Below, one piece after another: positions 8,128 through 13,765 of a stretch of DNA of 13,765 nucleotides. The position numbers and the translations under genes are program-made. The stretch comes from an uncultured bacterium (lineage in GTDB: Bacteria; Bacillota; Clostridia; Lachnospirales; Lachnospiraceae), in assembly GCA_946543095.1 (NCBI GenBank), contig CAMNLO010000011.1, forward strand, positions 1 through 13,765. The letters run 5' to 3'. Every line of letters begins with the position of its first letter. The stretch's first letter is position 1. Below the pieces are notes generated by a model that was given only the letters and a program-made list of their open reading frames with translations, made no database searches and was not told the DNA's origin.

Positions 8128-9948
8128 TTAAAAGAGTGCTTCGAAGTCCTCCCTGGTGATCTTCTCCTTCTCCAGCAGCAGCTCTGCGCAGCGGTGGAGC
8201 ACATCCATATGCTCCAGGATGATCTTTTTCGCCTTGTCATAGCACTCATCCATGATCCGCTTGATCTCCTGGTCGATCTCGGAGGCAGTGGCCTCGGAAT
8301 GGGCTCTCTGGTGGGCCAGATCCCGTCCGATGAACACCTCGTCCTCATCGTCCTCGTAGGAGATGATCCCCAGCTTCTCGCTCATGCCGTAGCGGGTGAT
8401 CATGCGGCGGATGGTCTTGGTGGCCTTCTTGATATCCCCGGAGGCGCCTGTGGTGATGTCCGTGGAGCCGTAGATCAGCTCCTCCGCGATGCGCCCTCCC
8501 AGGCTCACCATTACGTCCTGCAGCATCTTGTTCCGGGTCAGGAACATCTCATCCTTCTCCGGCAGCGGCATGGTGTAGCCTGCCGCGGAGACGCCCGTGG
8601 GAATGATGCTCACGGTGTATACAGGGCCCACATCCGGCAGCACATGGAACAGAATGGCATGGCCCGCTTCGTGATAGGCGGTGATCTTCTTTTCCTTTTC
8701 GGAAATGATGCGGCTTTTCTTTTCGGAGCCGATGCCGGTCTTGATCAGGGCCTTGTTGATGTCATCCTGCTTCAGATACCCTCTGTTTTCCCTGGCGGTG
8801 CTGATGGCAGCCTCGTTCATCAGGTTTTCGAGGTCCGCCCCGGTAAATCCCGCGGTGGTCCTGGCGATCTCCTCCAGGTTCACATCATCCCCGAGAGGCT
8901 TGTTCTTTGCGTGGACCTGCAGGATCTCCTCCCTGCCTCTGACATCCGGCCTGGACACCGCGATCTTTCTGTCAAAGCGTCCGGGACGCAGGATGGCGGG
9001 ATCCAGGATGTCCACCCGGTTGGTGGCCGCCATGACGATGATCCCTTCGTTCACGCCGAAGCCGTCCATTTCCACCAACAGCTGGTTTAAGGTCTGCTCC
9101 CTTTCATCATGGCCGCCGCCCATGCCGGTGCCTCTGCGCCGCGCCACGGCGTCGATCTCATCGATGAAAACGATGCAGGGGGAATGGCGTTTCGCGTCGG
9201 CAAACAGGTCTCTCACCCTGCTTGCCCCCACGCCCACGAACATCTCCACGAAATCGGAGCCGGAGATGCTTAAGAAGGGGACATCCGCCTCTCCTGCCAC
9301 AGCCTTGGCTAAAAGGGTCTTACCGGTGCCGGGAGGTCCCTCCAAAAGGACGCCCTTGGGGATCCTTGCCCCCACCTTGGTATATTTTCCCGGATCCTTC
9401 AGGAAGTCCACGATCTCTGTGAGATCCTCCTTTTCCTCCTGAAGCCCGGCCACATCCGCGAATTTCTTCTTGCCGTCGTCTCCCGCCAGCTTTGCCCTGG
9501 ATTTCCCGAAATTCATCATCCGGGAATTGGCGCCGCCTCCCTGGCCGTTCATGATCACAAAGAAAAAGACCACCGCCACGAGAACGATCAGCACCGGCAG
9601 CACATCGCTTAAGAACCAGTTCTCCCTGGGGATATCCTTCACCAGAGGGTCTAACCCCGCCTGCTTTAACCGGTCCTCCACCGCCGAAACGTCCGTAACG
9701 TACATTGTCTTTGTTTCGCCGCTTTTTAAGGTGATGGAGACGCTTCCCGTCTGGCCCTCGGCATTGGGGGTGATCACGGCGTCCGCCACGTTTTCCGATG
9801 CCAGTGCCTTTTCCAGCTGCCCCATGGTCCAGGACTCGCTGTGGGGCCTTAAGGTTCCCACCCAGGCCGTGAAGGCCAGAAGCAGGATGATGATCAGGAA
9901 ATAGAGGTTGATGTTGGGTGCTTCACGGTTGTTCTTATTATTGTTCAT
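8128..9948 (-). CDS. ftsH: ATP-dependent zinc metalloprotease FtsH
   Basis: A membrane-anchored AAA+ protease that degrades damaged membrane proteins and short-lived regulators as a hexamer. Of 606 residues, helices at about 14-32 and 114-134 flank an extracytoplasmic domain. The AAA+ module has Walker A GPPGTGKT (204-211), Walker B IVFIDEID (259-266) and a second region of homology, [10 protein letters not shown] to LRPGRFDR (308-327). The protease domain has HEAGH (426-430) and the third zinc ligand Asp505 ([12 protein letters not shown]). All catalytic residues are present. It ends soon after the protease fold, without a long disordered tail. The start ATG overlaps the end of hpt by 11 nt and has only a weak Shine-Dalgarno (GGTG), so translation is probably coupled to hpt. 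It is last in the divIC-tilS-hpt-ftsH operon. Confidence 0.97.
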   Translation of the reverse strand: MNNNKNNREAPNINLYFLIIILLLAFTAWVGTLRPHSESWTMGQLEKALASENVADAVITPNAEGQTGSVSITLKSGETKTMYVTDVSAVEDRLKQAGLDPLVKDIPRENWFLSDVLPVLIVLVAVVFFFVIMNGQGGGANSRMMNFGKSRAKLAGDDGKKKFADVAGLQEEKEDLTEIVDFLKDPGKYTKVGARIPKGVLLEGPPGTGKTLLAKAVAGEADVPFLSISGSDFVEMFVGVGASRVRDLFADAKRHSPCIVFIDEIDAVARRRGTGMGGGHDEREQTLNQLLVEMDGFGVNEGIIVMAATNRVDILDPAILRPGRFDRKIAVSRPDVRGREEILQVHAKNKPLGDDVNLEEIARTTAGFTGADLENLMNEAAISTARENRGYLKQDDINKALIKTGIGSEKKSRIISEKEKKITAYHEAGHAILFHVLPDVGPVYTVSIIPTGVSAAGYTMPLPEKDEMFLTRNKMLQDVMVSLGGRIAEELIYGSTDITTGASGDIKKATKTIRRMITRYGMSEKLGIISYEDDEDEVFIGRDLAHQRAHSEATASEIDQEIKRIMDECYDKAKKIILEHMDVLHRCAELLLEKEKITREDFEALF

Positions 9949-10462
9949 TTAATACACCGATATAAGGGAGATTGCGATATTTCTGGTCATAATCAAGGCC
10001 GTAGCCCACTACGAATTCGTCCGGGATCTCGAAGGCGGTGTAGTCCACCTTCACATCCATGACCCGTCTGTCCGGTTTGTCCAGAAGAGTACACAGCTTC
10101 ACGCTTTTAGGCCCTCTGTTCCGGATGATCTCCAGCAGATAGGACAGGGTGCGGCCGGAGTCCACGATATCCTCCACCACCAGCACATCCTTATCCTTCA
10201 GGGGCTCGTCCAGATCCTTGACGATCTTCACCACGCCGCTGGATTTCGTTTCGCTGCCGTAGCTGGACACGCTCATGAAGTCCAGGGACACCGGGACAGT
10301 GATGCGCTTGGCCAGCTCGCACATAAAGAAGGCTCCGCCCTTTAATACGCACACCAGGTGCAGCTCGGAGACTCCCGCATAATCCGCGCTGATCTGTTCG
10401 CCCAGCTCGTTGATCCTCTTATCCACAGTCTGTTCATCGATCAGGATTTTGATCTTGTCCAT
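9938..10462 (-). CDS. hpt: Hypoxanthine phosphoribosyltransferase
   Basis: A purine salvage enzyme that joins hypoxanthine (and usually guanine) to PRPP to give IMP or GMP. The length of 174 aa is normal. The PRPP-binding motif [13 protein letters not shown] (94-106) carries the paired acidic residues. LKGGAFF (40-46) forms the other active-site loop, and [20 protein letters not shown] (144-163) holds the purine-binding residues. The start has a strong GGAGGTG Shine-Dalgarno 4 nt upstream, located inside the end of tilS (22-nt overlap). The tilS-hpt-ftsH order is a conserved Firmicute arrangement. No oddities seen. Confidence 0.96.
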   Translation of the reverse strand: MDKIKILIDEQTVDKRINELGEQISADYAGVSELHLVCVLKGGAFFMCELAKRITVPVSLDFMSVSSYGSETKSSGVVKIVKDLDEPLKDKDVLVVEDIVDSGRTLSYLLEIIRNRGPKSVKLCTLLDKPDRRVMDVKVDYTAFEIPDEFVVGYGLDYDQKYRNLPYIGVLNEQ

Positions 10463-11841
10463 GTCACCTCCAGAATTCTCTCCGTTTCTTCCGAAATCTT
10501 CGCTGCCGCGCTGATCCTGTATCCCAGGACCCAGAGCACGTGGCTTCCGTCCGCCAGAAGGAGAAGGGCATCTCTCTCCGACACCGGGATCTTTTTGTCG
10601 ATCAGGAGTCTGTTCAGACTTTTTTTATGCAGAACTCCCGATGCTCCGTCCACATAGAGATAGTCTCCGGGCAGTCTGTGACGCAGGACAGGCGTATTTT
10701 TCATTGTATCATAATCGAGATATTTTTTACAATCGCTCTTTGGAACCTCAAGAGGGGAGGAGAAGGGATTCGGGAGCACCCGAAAGCTTACGGAAGCCTC
10801 CGGGTCTTCGGACCCTTTTGGAGCCCGCTGCCTCAGTCTGATATGATCGGATTCCCGGAGGGCGCTCACTCCTCCCGGAAGGGAGAGACGCTTGCCGCTC
10901 TGGCGGGAAAACAGGGCTAAGAGCGCCTCAATGTGTTCCTCCCCAATATCCTTCGTGGAGCAAAGGCGGTCAAAGCAGAGGATCAGCAGATGGGGGCGAA
11001 GGGCCGGATGCAGGGAAAGGAAGGGCGGCATGCGGATCAGCAGGTCTTCGTTTTCCGCAAAGGATACGCATTCTCCGAAGGCTTTTTCAGCCTCCTCATC
11101 CAGAAACTCCCGGATCACCGAAAGCTTATCCGCCGCAGCGGCGATATGGGAAGGGGCCTGTTCGTTCACCAGCTCCTTTGCCAGAGGCAGGATGCTTCCC
11201 CGGATCCTGTTTCTTGTGTAATGGTCCTGTGCGTTGGTCTCGTCGATCCGGTAGCCGATATTGTGTTCCGCGAGAAACCCGAGGATCTCGCTTTTGGAAA
11301 AGGATAAGAGAGGCCGCAGCAGATCGCCGTGTAAGGGACGCATTCCGCAAAGGCCGGCGATGCCGGAGCCCCTGAACAGCCGGAACAGAACGGTCTCCGC
11401 CTGGTCGTCCAGATGGTGGCCAAGGGCGATGAGAGAGCGGGAATAAGGGCATTCCGGAGCCGAAAGGGCCTTTCCCGCAGCCTCCCGCAGGGCTTCGTAA
11501 CGCACTCTGCGGCCCGCCTCCTCAGTAGATATTTTCCACTTATCCGCAAGCTTATCCACTGGCTTTTCCACCGTTATGCAGGTTAACTGAAATAGTTTGC
11601 ATAACTTATCCACATAACTTGCGTCCCCGGAAGCATCGGGACGGAGCATATGATTCACATGGACCACTTGTATTCCATATCTCTTTTCTTTTTGCAGGGT
11701 CAGGAGCAAAAAAAGAAGGCAGACCGAATCCGGACCGCCCGAGATCCCGGCTGTGATGAGATCCTTCTCACCCACCGGGGAAAACTGCTCCATATTCTGT
11801 TTGAAACGACGGTAAAAGGCCGTTTCCGCGATATTCTCCAT
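10441..11841 (-). CDS. tilS: tRNA(Ile)-lysidine synthetase
   Basis: Modifies C34 of the tRNA-Ile CAU anticodon to lysidine using ATP and lysine, so that the tRNA reads AUA and is charged with Ile. It is normally essential. The 466-aa protein has the N-type ATP pyrophosphatase P-loop SGGPDS (34-39), HVNHMLR (about 61-67) and GHHLDDQAETVLFRLFRG (about 140-157). A central helical domain follows, then the TilS C-terminal domain (LRHRLPGDYLYVDG, KKSLNRLLIDKKIP). GGAGG stands about 7 nt before ATG 11841. The ATG shares one base with the divIC stop (TGATG), typical of coupled translation. In many sporulating relatives spoIIE lies between divIC and tilS; here nothing does. Confidence 0.96.
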   Translation of the reverse strand: MENIAETAFYRRFKQNMEQFSPVGEKDLITAGISGGPDSVCLLFLLLTLQKEKRYGIQVVHVNHMLRPDASGDASYVDKLCKLFQLTCITVEKPVDKLADKWKISTEEAGRRVRYEALREAAGKALSAPECPYSRSLIALGHHLDDQAETVLFRLFRGSGIAGLCGMRPLHGDLLRPLLSFSKSEILGFLAEHNIGYRIDETNAQDHYTRNRIRGSILPLAKELVNEQAPSHIAAAADKLSVIREFLDEEAEKAFGECVSFAENEDLLIRMPPFLSLHPALRPHLLILCFDRLCSTKDIGEEHIEALLALFSRQSGKRLSLPGGVSALRESDHIRLRQRAPKGSEDPEASVSFRVLPNPFSSPLEVPKSDCKKYLDYDTMKNTPVLRHRLPGDYLYVDGASGVLHKKSLNRLLIDKKIPVSERDALLLLADGSHVLWVLGYRISAAAKISEETERILEVTWTRSKS

Positions 11842-12176
11842 CAGTCGTCCTCCGGGATGAACACGATCTCCCCCGGATAGACAAGCCCCAGTCTGTCCTT
11901 TGCCACTTCCTCCACAAACTGCTTCGTGTGGGTGTATTTCTCGTATTCCTCGATCTCCCGGGTCCGTTCCTCCTCCGCTTCGATCTGGGAGGTCAGAGAC
12001 TCCAGCTTCTCGTCGTAGCCGTTCTGCTTGATCCTGCAGTTATAGTACGCCACGCCCACGGTGATGCAGATCCCGGCCACCGCCAGAAGCACCAGCAGGT
12101 TCGTGAACAGGGTGATCCCGCCGGTTTTTGTGTATGCGGTTTTCTGGGCATATTTCGGTTTCTGCTTTGTTTGCAT
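11841..12176 (-). CDS. divIC: DivIC/FtsB-like septum formation initiator
   Basis: A small bitopic membrane protein expected in the FtsL-DivIC-FtsQ/DivIB complex that activates septal peptidoglycan synthesis. The 111 residues comprise a short basic cytosolic tail, one transmembrane helix (about 22-44), a coiled coil rich in E, K and R (about 50-82), and a conserved end (VEEVAKDRLGLVYPGEIVFI). This architecture and the place before tilS support the call. DivIC and FtsL are hard to separate by sequence alone. ATG 12176 has no recognisable Shine-Dalgarno, and no ATG, GTG or TTG lies in frame upstream before the stop at 12261-12263. A long structured leader precedes it. It ends with TGATG overlapping tilS. 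Confidence 0.88.
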   Translation of the reverse strand: MQTKQKPKYAQKTAYTKTGGITLFTNLLVLLAVAGICITVGVAYYNCRIKQNGYDEKLESLTSQIEAEEERTREIEEYEKYTHTKQFVEEVAKDRLGLVYPGEIVFIPEDD

Positions 12177-12380
12177 AATGAGTTGAAATAATTCGGACGC
12201 AGCAGGCGCGGATCCCTTCCCTTTGGGACGCTTCCGAACCGCGCAAAAATGACTCCGAAGTTAGGGAAACGCTGATTAAAGCGTTTCCCTCGCCGGATTC
12301 GGGTCGCGAAGCGACATATTTCCGTTCCGAATCCGTGCGATCCCCCGGAGGGGCTAAGGAAATGCTGAATTATTCAGCAT
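12177..12380 (-). promoter_or_regulatory. Structured 5' leader of the divIC-tilS-hpt-ftsH operon (inferred)
   Basis: About 200 nt lie between the predicted start site and divIC, with no gene. Reading in transcript order, stems are: GGGG/CCCC (12342-12353); CGGATTCGG/CCGAATCCG (12294-12302 with 12327-12335) enclosing GTCGC/GCGAC (12303-12315); palindrome copy 3 (12263-12290); and GCGCGG/CCGCGC (12206-12211 with 12239-12244) enclosing TCCC/GGGA. No known riboswitch is recognised. Boundaries depend on the promoter call. Confidence 0.45.
12263..12290 (-). repeat. Palindromic repeat, copy 3 (opposite strand)
   Basis: The arms AGGGAAACGCT and AGCGTTTCCCT (on the minus strand) pair around a short loop. 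Read on the minus strand it differs from copies 1 and 2 by one loop base (TTAATC for TTCATC). Its orientation relative to the gene upstream of it (rqcP) is therefore the same as for copies 1 and 2 relative to asnS and pfp. Confidence 0.85.
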
Positions 12381-12388
12381 TTCCTTAG
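12354..12388. repeat. Perfect 35-nt palindrome, divergent copy 4
   Basis: Arms of 16 bp (12354-12369 and 12373-12388; CTAAGGAAATGCTGAA and its complement) close on TTA. The core GGAAATGCT/AGCATTTCC is a compensated variant of the GGAAACGCT/AGCGTTTCC core of copies 1-3: C-to-T in one arm is matched by G-to-A in the other. The right end overlaps the -10 box of the divIC operon promoter. Confidence 0.85.
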
Positions 12389-12416
12389 TATAGTGGGCAA
12401 ACAGTGGGGTTGTCAA
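12387..12416 (-). promoter_or_regulatory. Promoter for the divIC-tilS-hpt-ftsH operon
   Basis: On the minus strand TTGACA (12416-12411) is a perfect -35 and TATACT (12392-12387) a good -10, with an 18-bp spacer. The predicted start near 12380 falls inside the 35-nt palindrome, and the -10 shares two bases with it. The promoter lies just past the rqcP stop. Confidence 0.75.
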
Positions 12417-12444
12417 CAGTTATGTAAAAAATTTATGTCAACTT

Positions 12445-12720
12445 TCACAGACTCTGTCCGCTGACGGCAGCGGGGGAGCTTCCCAGATCCTTATACATAT
12501 CCGCGGCCTCTTCCTTCCGCACCGTTTCCTTCACGGTCAGCACCTCCACCTTCGTTTCCCGGCTGCCGAAGCGGATGGAGATCACATCCCCCGCCTTCAC
12601 GTCATAGGAGGCCTTGGCGGGCTTGTCGTTCACCAGGACTCTGCCGGCATCGCAGGCTTCGTTTGCCACGGTCCGGCGCTTGATGAGCCGGGACACCTTT
12701 AAATACTTATCCAGTCGCAT
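12445..12720 (-). CDS. rqcP: S4-domain ribosome quality-control factor RqcP (YabO family)
   Basis: A small RNA-binding protein that in Bacillus works with RqcH on obstructed 50S subunits to add C-terminal alanine tails to stalled peptides. The 91 residues begin with a full S4 domain: MRLDKYLKVSRLIKRRTVAN, then DAGRVLVNDKPAKASYDVKAGDVISI. A short charged tail follows. GAGG lies about 8 nt before ATG 12720. It sits between hup and divIC, as yabO does near divIC in Bacillus and Clostridium, which supports RqcP over other S4 proteins. The usual downstream yabP and yabQ are missing. A terminator-like hairpin from hup ends just before its ribosome binding site, so it may be expressed by read-through. 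Confidence 0.9.
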   Translation of the reverse strand: MRLDKYLKVSRLIKRRTVANEACDAGRVLVNDKPAKASYDVKAGDVISIRFGSRETKVEVLTVKETVRKEEAADMYKDLGSSPAAVSGQSL

Positions 12721-12731
12721 GAAAATTCCTC

Positions 12732-12768
12732 AAAGAACAAGAGCCGCGCGGTAGAAAACGCGCGGCTC
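12732..12768 (-). terminator. Rho-independent terminator/attenuator between hup and rqcP
   Basis: The arms GAGCCGCGCG (12741-12750) and CGCGCGGCTC (12759-12768) form a 10-bp GC-rich stem. On the minus strand it is followed by TTGTTCTTT. It starts 25 nt after the hup stop and ends about 11 nt before the rqcP start, so it probably limits read-through from the strong hup promoter. Confidence 0.85.
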
Positions 12769-12792
12769 CGTTGAAATCAGAAATAACAGAAA

Positions 12793-13077
12793 TTATTTCT
12801 TCTTCTTGTTGACCTCATCCTTAAGAGCTTTGCCTGCCTTAAATCTGGGAGCCTTGGAGGCGGCGATCTTCATGGACTTGCCGGTGCGGGGGTTCTTGCC
12901 TGTCCTGGCTGCGCGGTCTGCCACTTCGAAGGTACCGAAGCCGACTAACTGGATCTTTCCACCCTTTGCAAGCTCTTCGGAAACAGCAGCGGTGAAGGCC
13001 TTAAGAGCAGCCTCGGCATCTTTCTTGGAAAGCTCAGCCTTTTCAGCGATCACTTCCACCAATTCTGTTTTGTTCAT
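12793..13077 (-). CDS. hup: HU family DNA-binding protein
   Basis: A nucleoid-associated protein that binds and bends DNA as a dimer. The 94 residues match HU in length and layout. An N-terminal helical dimerisation region ([20 protein letters not shown]) leads to the GFGTFEV strand (47-53). The DNA-binding arm contains [14 protein letters not shown] with the intercalating proline, and a final helix ends in four lysines. AAGGAG lies about 7 nt before ATG 13077. It is preceded by a near-consensus promoter and an 80-nt leader with three small hairpins (13101-13112, 13111-13125, 13138-13149), and followed by a terminator. hup next to rqcP is common in Clostridia. Confidence 0.97.
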   Translation of the reverse strand: MNKTELVEVIAEKAELSKKDAEAALKAFTAAVSEELAKGGKIQLVGFGTFEVADRAARTGKNPRTGKSMKIAASKAPRFKAGKALKDEVNKKKK

Positions 13078-13163
13078 TTGAAACTCCTTCCTTAAATATT
13101 GACGTATTCGTCGGGTTTTTCCCGAGCATCATAAGAACCGCGGAAGCGGCTCGTTATAATCAA

Positions 13164-13192
13164 TATATAAGCGCAAATAACGTATTTGTCAA
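13164..13192 (-). promoter_or_regulatory. Strong promoter for hup
   Basis: On the minus strand a perfect TTGACA (13192-13187) and TATATA (13169-13164) are separated by 17 bp. The predicted start is near 13157, about 80 nt before hup. An inverted repeat CAAATA-ACG-TATTTG (13174-13188) fills most of the spacer and overlaps the -35, and could be an operator. Confidence 0.85.
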
Positions 13193-13271
13193 GGTTTTTT
13201 AGGATTTTGTAAGACTTTTTTAACAAGTGTCGGGGGCATTATTAAATAACATACGAAATTCCATTTCCCTA

Positions 13272-13300
13272 TTGCGTTTGTCGGGAAGGCAACGTATAAT
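13272..13300 (+). promoter_or_regulatory. Promoter driving a candidate small RNA
   Basis: TTGCGT (13272-13277) and a perfect TATAAT (13295-13300) are spaced by exactly 17 bp. The predicted start is 13306-13308. It points away from hup, and no coding sequence follows, only a compact structured segment. Confidence 0.65.
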
Positions 13301-13305
13301 ACGCT

Positions 13306-13405
13306 GTGCGTGGATACCTCCCCGACAGCCGGGAAGGGAGGTGGGAAAGACGAAATAAGCCAGCCTGTTCTATAGCAGGTCTTATGCCCCTTCGGGGTGT
13401 CTTTT
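13306..13405 (+). ncRNA. Candidate structured small RNA, family unknown
   Basis: About 100 nt follow a good promoter. Hairpin 1 pairs ACCTCCC (13316-13322) with GGGAGGT (13336-13342). AAAGAC (13346-13351) and GTCTTT (13399-13404) then close a junction. It holds one arm ATAAG/CTTAT (13355-13359 with 13381-13385) topped by CCTG/CAGG, and a second arm GCCCC-TTC-GGGGT (13386-13398). It ends GTCTTTT, a terminator-like finish. I compared it by eye with SRP RNA, 6S RNA, tmRNA, RNase P, T-box and common riboswitch cores and saw no match. No open reading frame of note lies inside. It could be an independent sRNA or the leader of a gene beyond the window. Confidence 0.5.
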
Positions 13406-13765
13406 GGCAAATCATGTGCCACTCAAAATTCAAACAGAAATCAAACCTGATACTTGAAAATGATTGCCTGAAACCAAAATATTGTTGATGTAAATACGGG
13501 TAAAAGTATTACATTATCTTTGCAGATTCTTTGCGGCGGCTTTGCCGCAGGCAAAGGGGGGATCCACGCAGGCTGCGAAGCGTTTTGCGAAACAAACCGA
13601 TTACGATGCGGATCCCGCACGGCCATCACGGGCTTTCTGCCGGACTACTCTATCGTAAGCCACACACCGGGGCTGTCTTTGATTCACGGGAGACCCCTCC
13701 ATGCAGGACAGGGCAGGCTCCGGAAACAACGCAGGACGCAGACTCCGGAGATCGCGGAAGACCCC
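13406..13765. other. Non-coding stretch with GC-rich stems, no convincing gene
   Basis: To about 13520 the sequence is AT-rich, with an imperfect inverted repeat TGTAAATAC/GTATTACA (13489-13513). From 13530 it turns GC-rich with several stems: GCGGC/GCCGC (13533-13549); GGGATCC..GCA pairing with TGC..GGATCCC (about 13559-13617); GTCT/AGAC near 13675-13695; and CTCCGG/CCGGAG near the right edge. Two plus-strand frames stay open to the edge, but they lack a Shine-Dalgarno and recognisable residues. It may be an RNA gene or repeat cut by the window, or plain spacer. Confidence 0.4.

Noticed and set aside
8017..9090. A 357-codon plus-strand open frame opposite the ftsH 3' half
   Set aside because: It is the mirror of highly conserved FtsH codons; GC-rich antisense frames stay open by chance.
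13306..13405. Possible SRP RNA, because of CTATAGCAGG resembling part of Bacillus scRNA
   Set aside because: The conserved SRP helix 8 core with its GGAA tetraloop is missing, so the resemblance is short and not meaningful.
13441..13629. A 62-codon minus-strand open frame
   Set aside because: No ribosome binding site and low-complexity composition; it overlaps the structured non-coding segment.
2965..13675. Shared ACCGGGGCTG at 2965-2974 and 13666-13675 as another repeat family
   Set aside because: Similarity fades outside 10 nt; compatible with chance in this base composition.
13472..13765. Plus-strand frame open to the right edge (with another open from ATG 13606)
   Set aside because: No Shine-Dalgarno, no recognisable motif, and overlapping stems; too short and atypical to call a gene.
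1..13765. CRISPR array, insertion sequence, prophage or toxin-antitoxin module
   Set aside because: No regularly spaced repeats, transposase, integrase or paired small genes were found; apart from the palindromes this is core chromosome.

Overview
The window reads as a chromosomal segment of a moderately GC-rich member of the Clostridia, most likely Lachnospiraceae. This is inferred from three things: the gene order hup-rqcP-divIC-tilS-hpt-ftsH, a pyrophosphate-type phosphofructokinase, and the style of the lipoprotein and diguanylate cyclase. No rRNA gene, tRNA gene, CRISPR array, transposase or phage gene was seen. Species cannot be assigned from the sequence alone.

Left half (1-7905). A truncated minus-strand small membrane protein (1-116) diverges from a plus-strand run of genes. 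That run is an FKBP/trigger-factor-like lipoprotein, asparaginyl-tRNA synthetase (asnS), a secreted coiled-coil NlpC/P60 cell-wall hydrolase of PcsB/CwlO type, a PPi-type 6-phosphofructokinase, and a large membrane diguanylate cyclase with two tandem PAS-like sensor repeats. A strong intrinsic terminator follows pfp. A very long, perfectly symmetric terminator (20-bp arms) lies between the convergent cyclase and ftsH.

Right half (8128-13077, minus strand). Transcribed right to left are hup (HU), rqcP (S4-domain ribosome quality-control factor), divIC-like septum protein, tilS, hpt and ftsH. The last four overlap by 1, 22 and 11 nt, so they look translationally coupled: cell division, tRNA-Ile lysidinylation, purine salvage and membrane proteolysis. 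In endospore formers this cluster usually also holds yabP, yabQ and spoIIE. All three are absent here, and the yabP-yabQ position is a 268-nt non-coding interval with nested hairpins and two palindromic repeats. This suggests a lineage that has lost sporulation.

Non-coding content is the most unusual part. Four copies of a GGRAAYGCT...AGCRTTTCC palindrome sit in intergenic spaces, three in the same orientation relative to the upstream gene. One variant is a perfect 16-bp-arm palindrome overlapping the -10 element and predicted start site of the divIC operon promoter. To the right of hup, a promoter (TTGCGT-17-TATAAT) precedes a compact structured segment ending in a terminator-like hairpin (about 13306-13405). 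It is a good candidate for a small RNA that I cannot assign to a known family. The last 250 nt are GC-rich, full of short stems and without a convincing gene.
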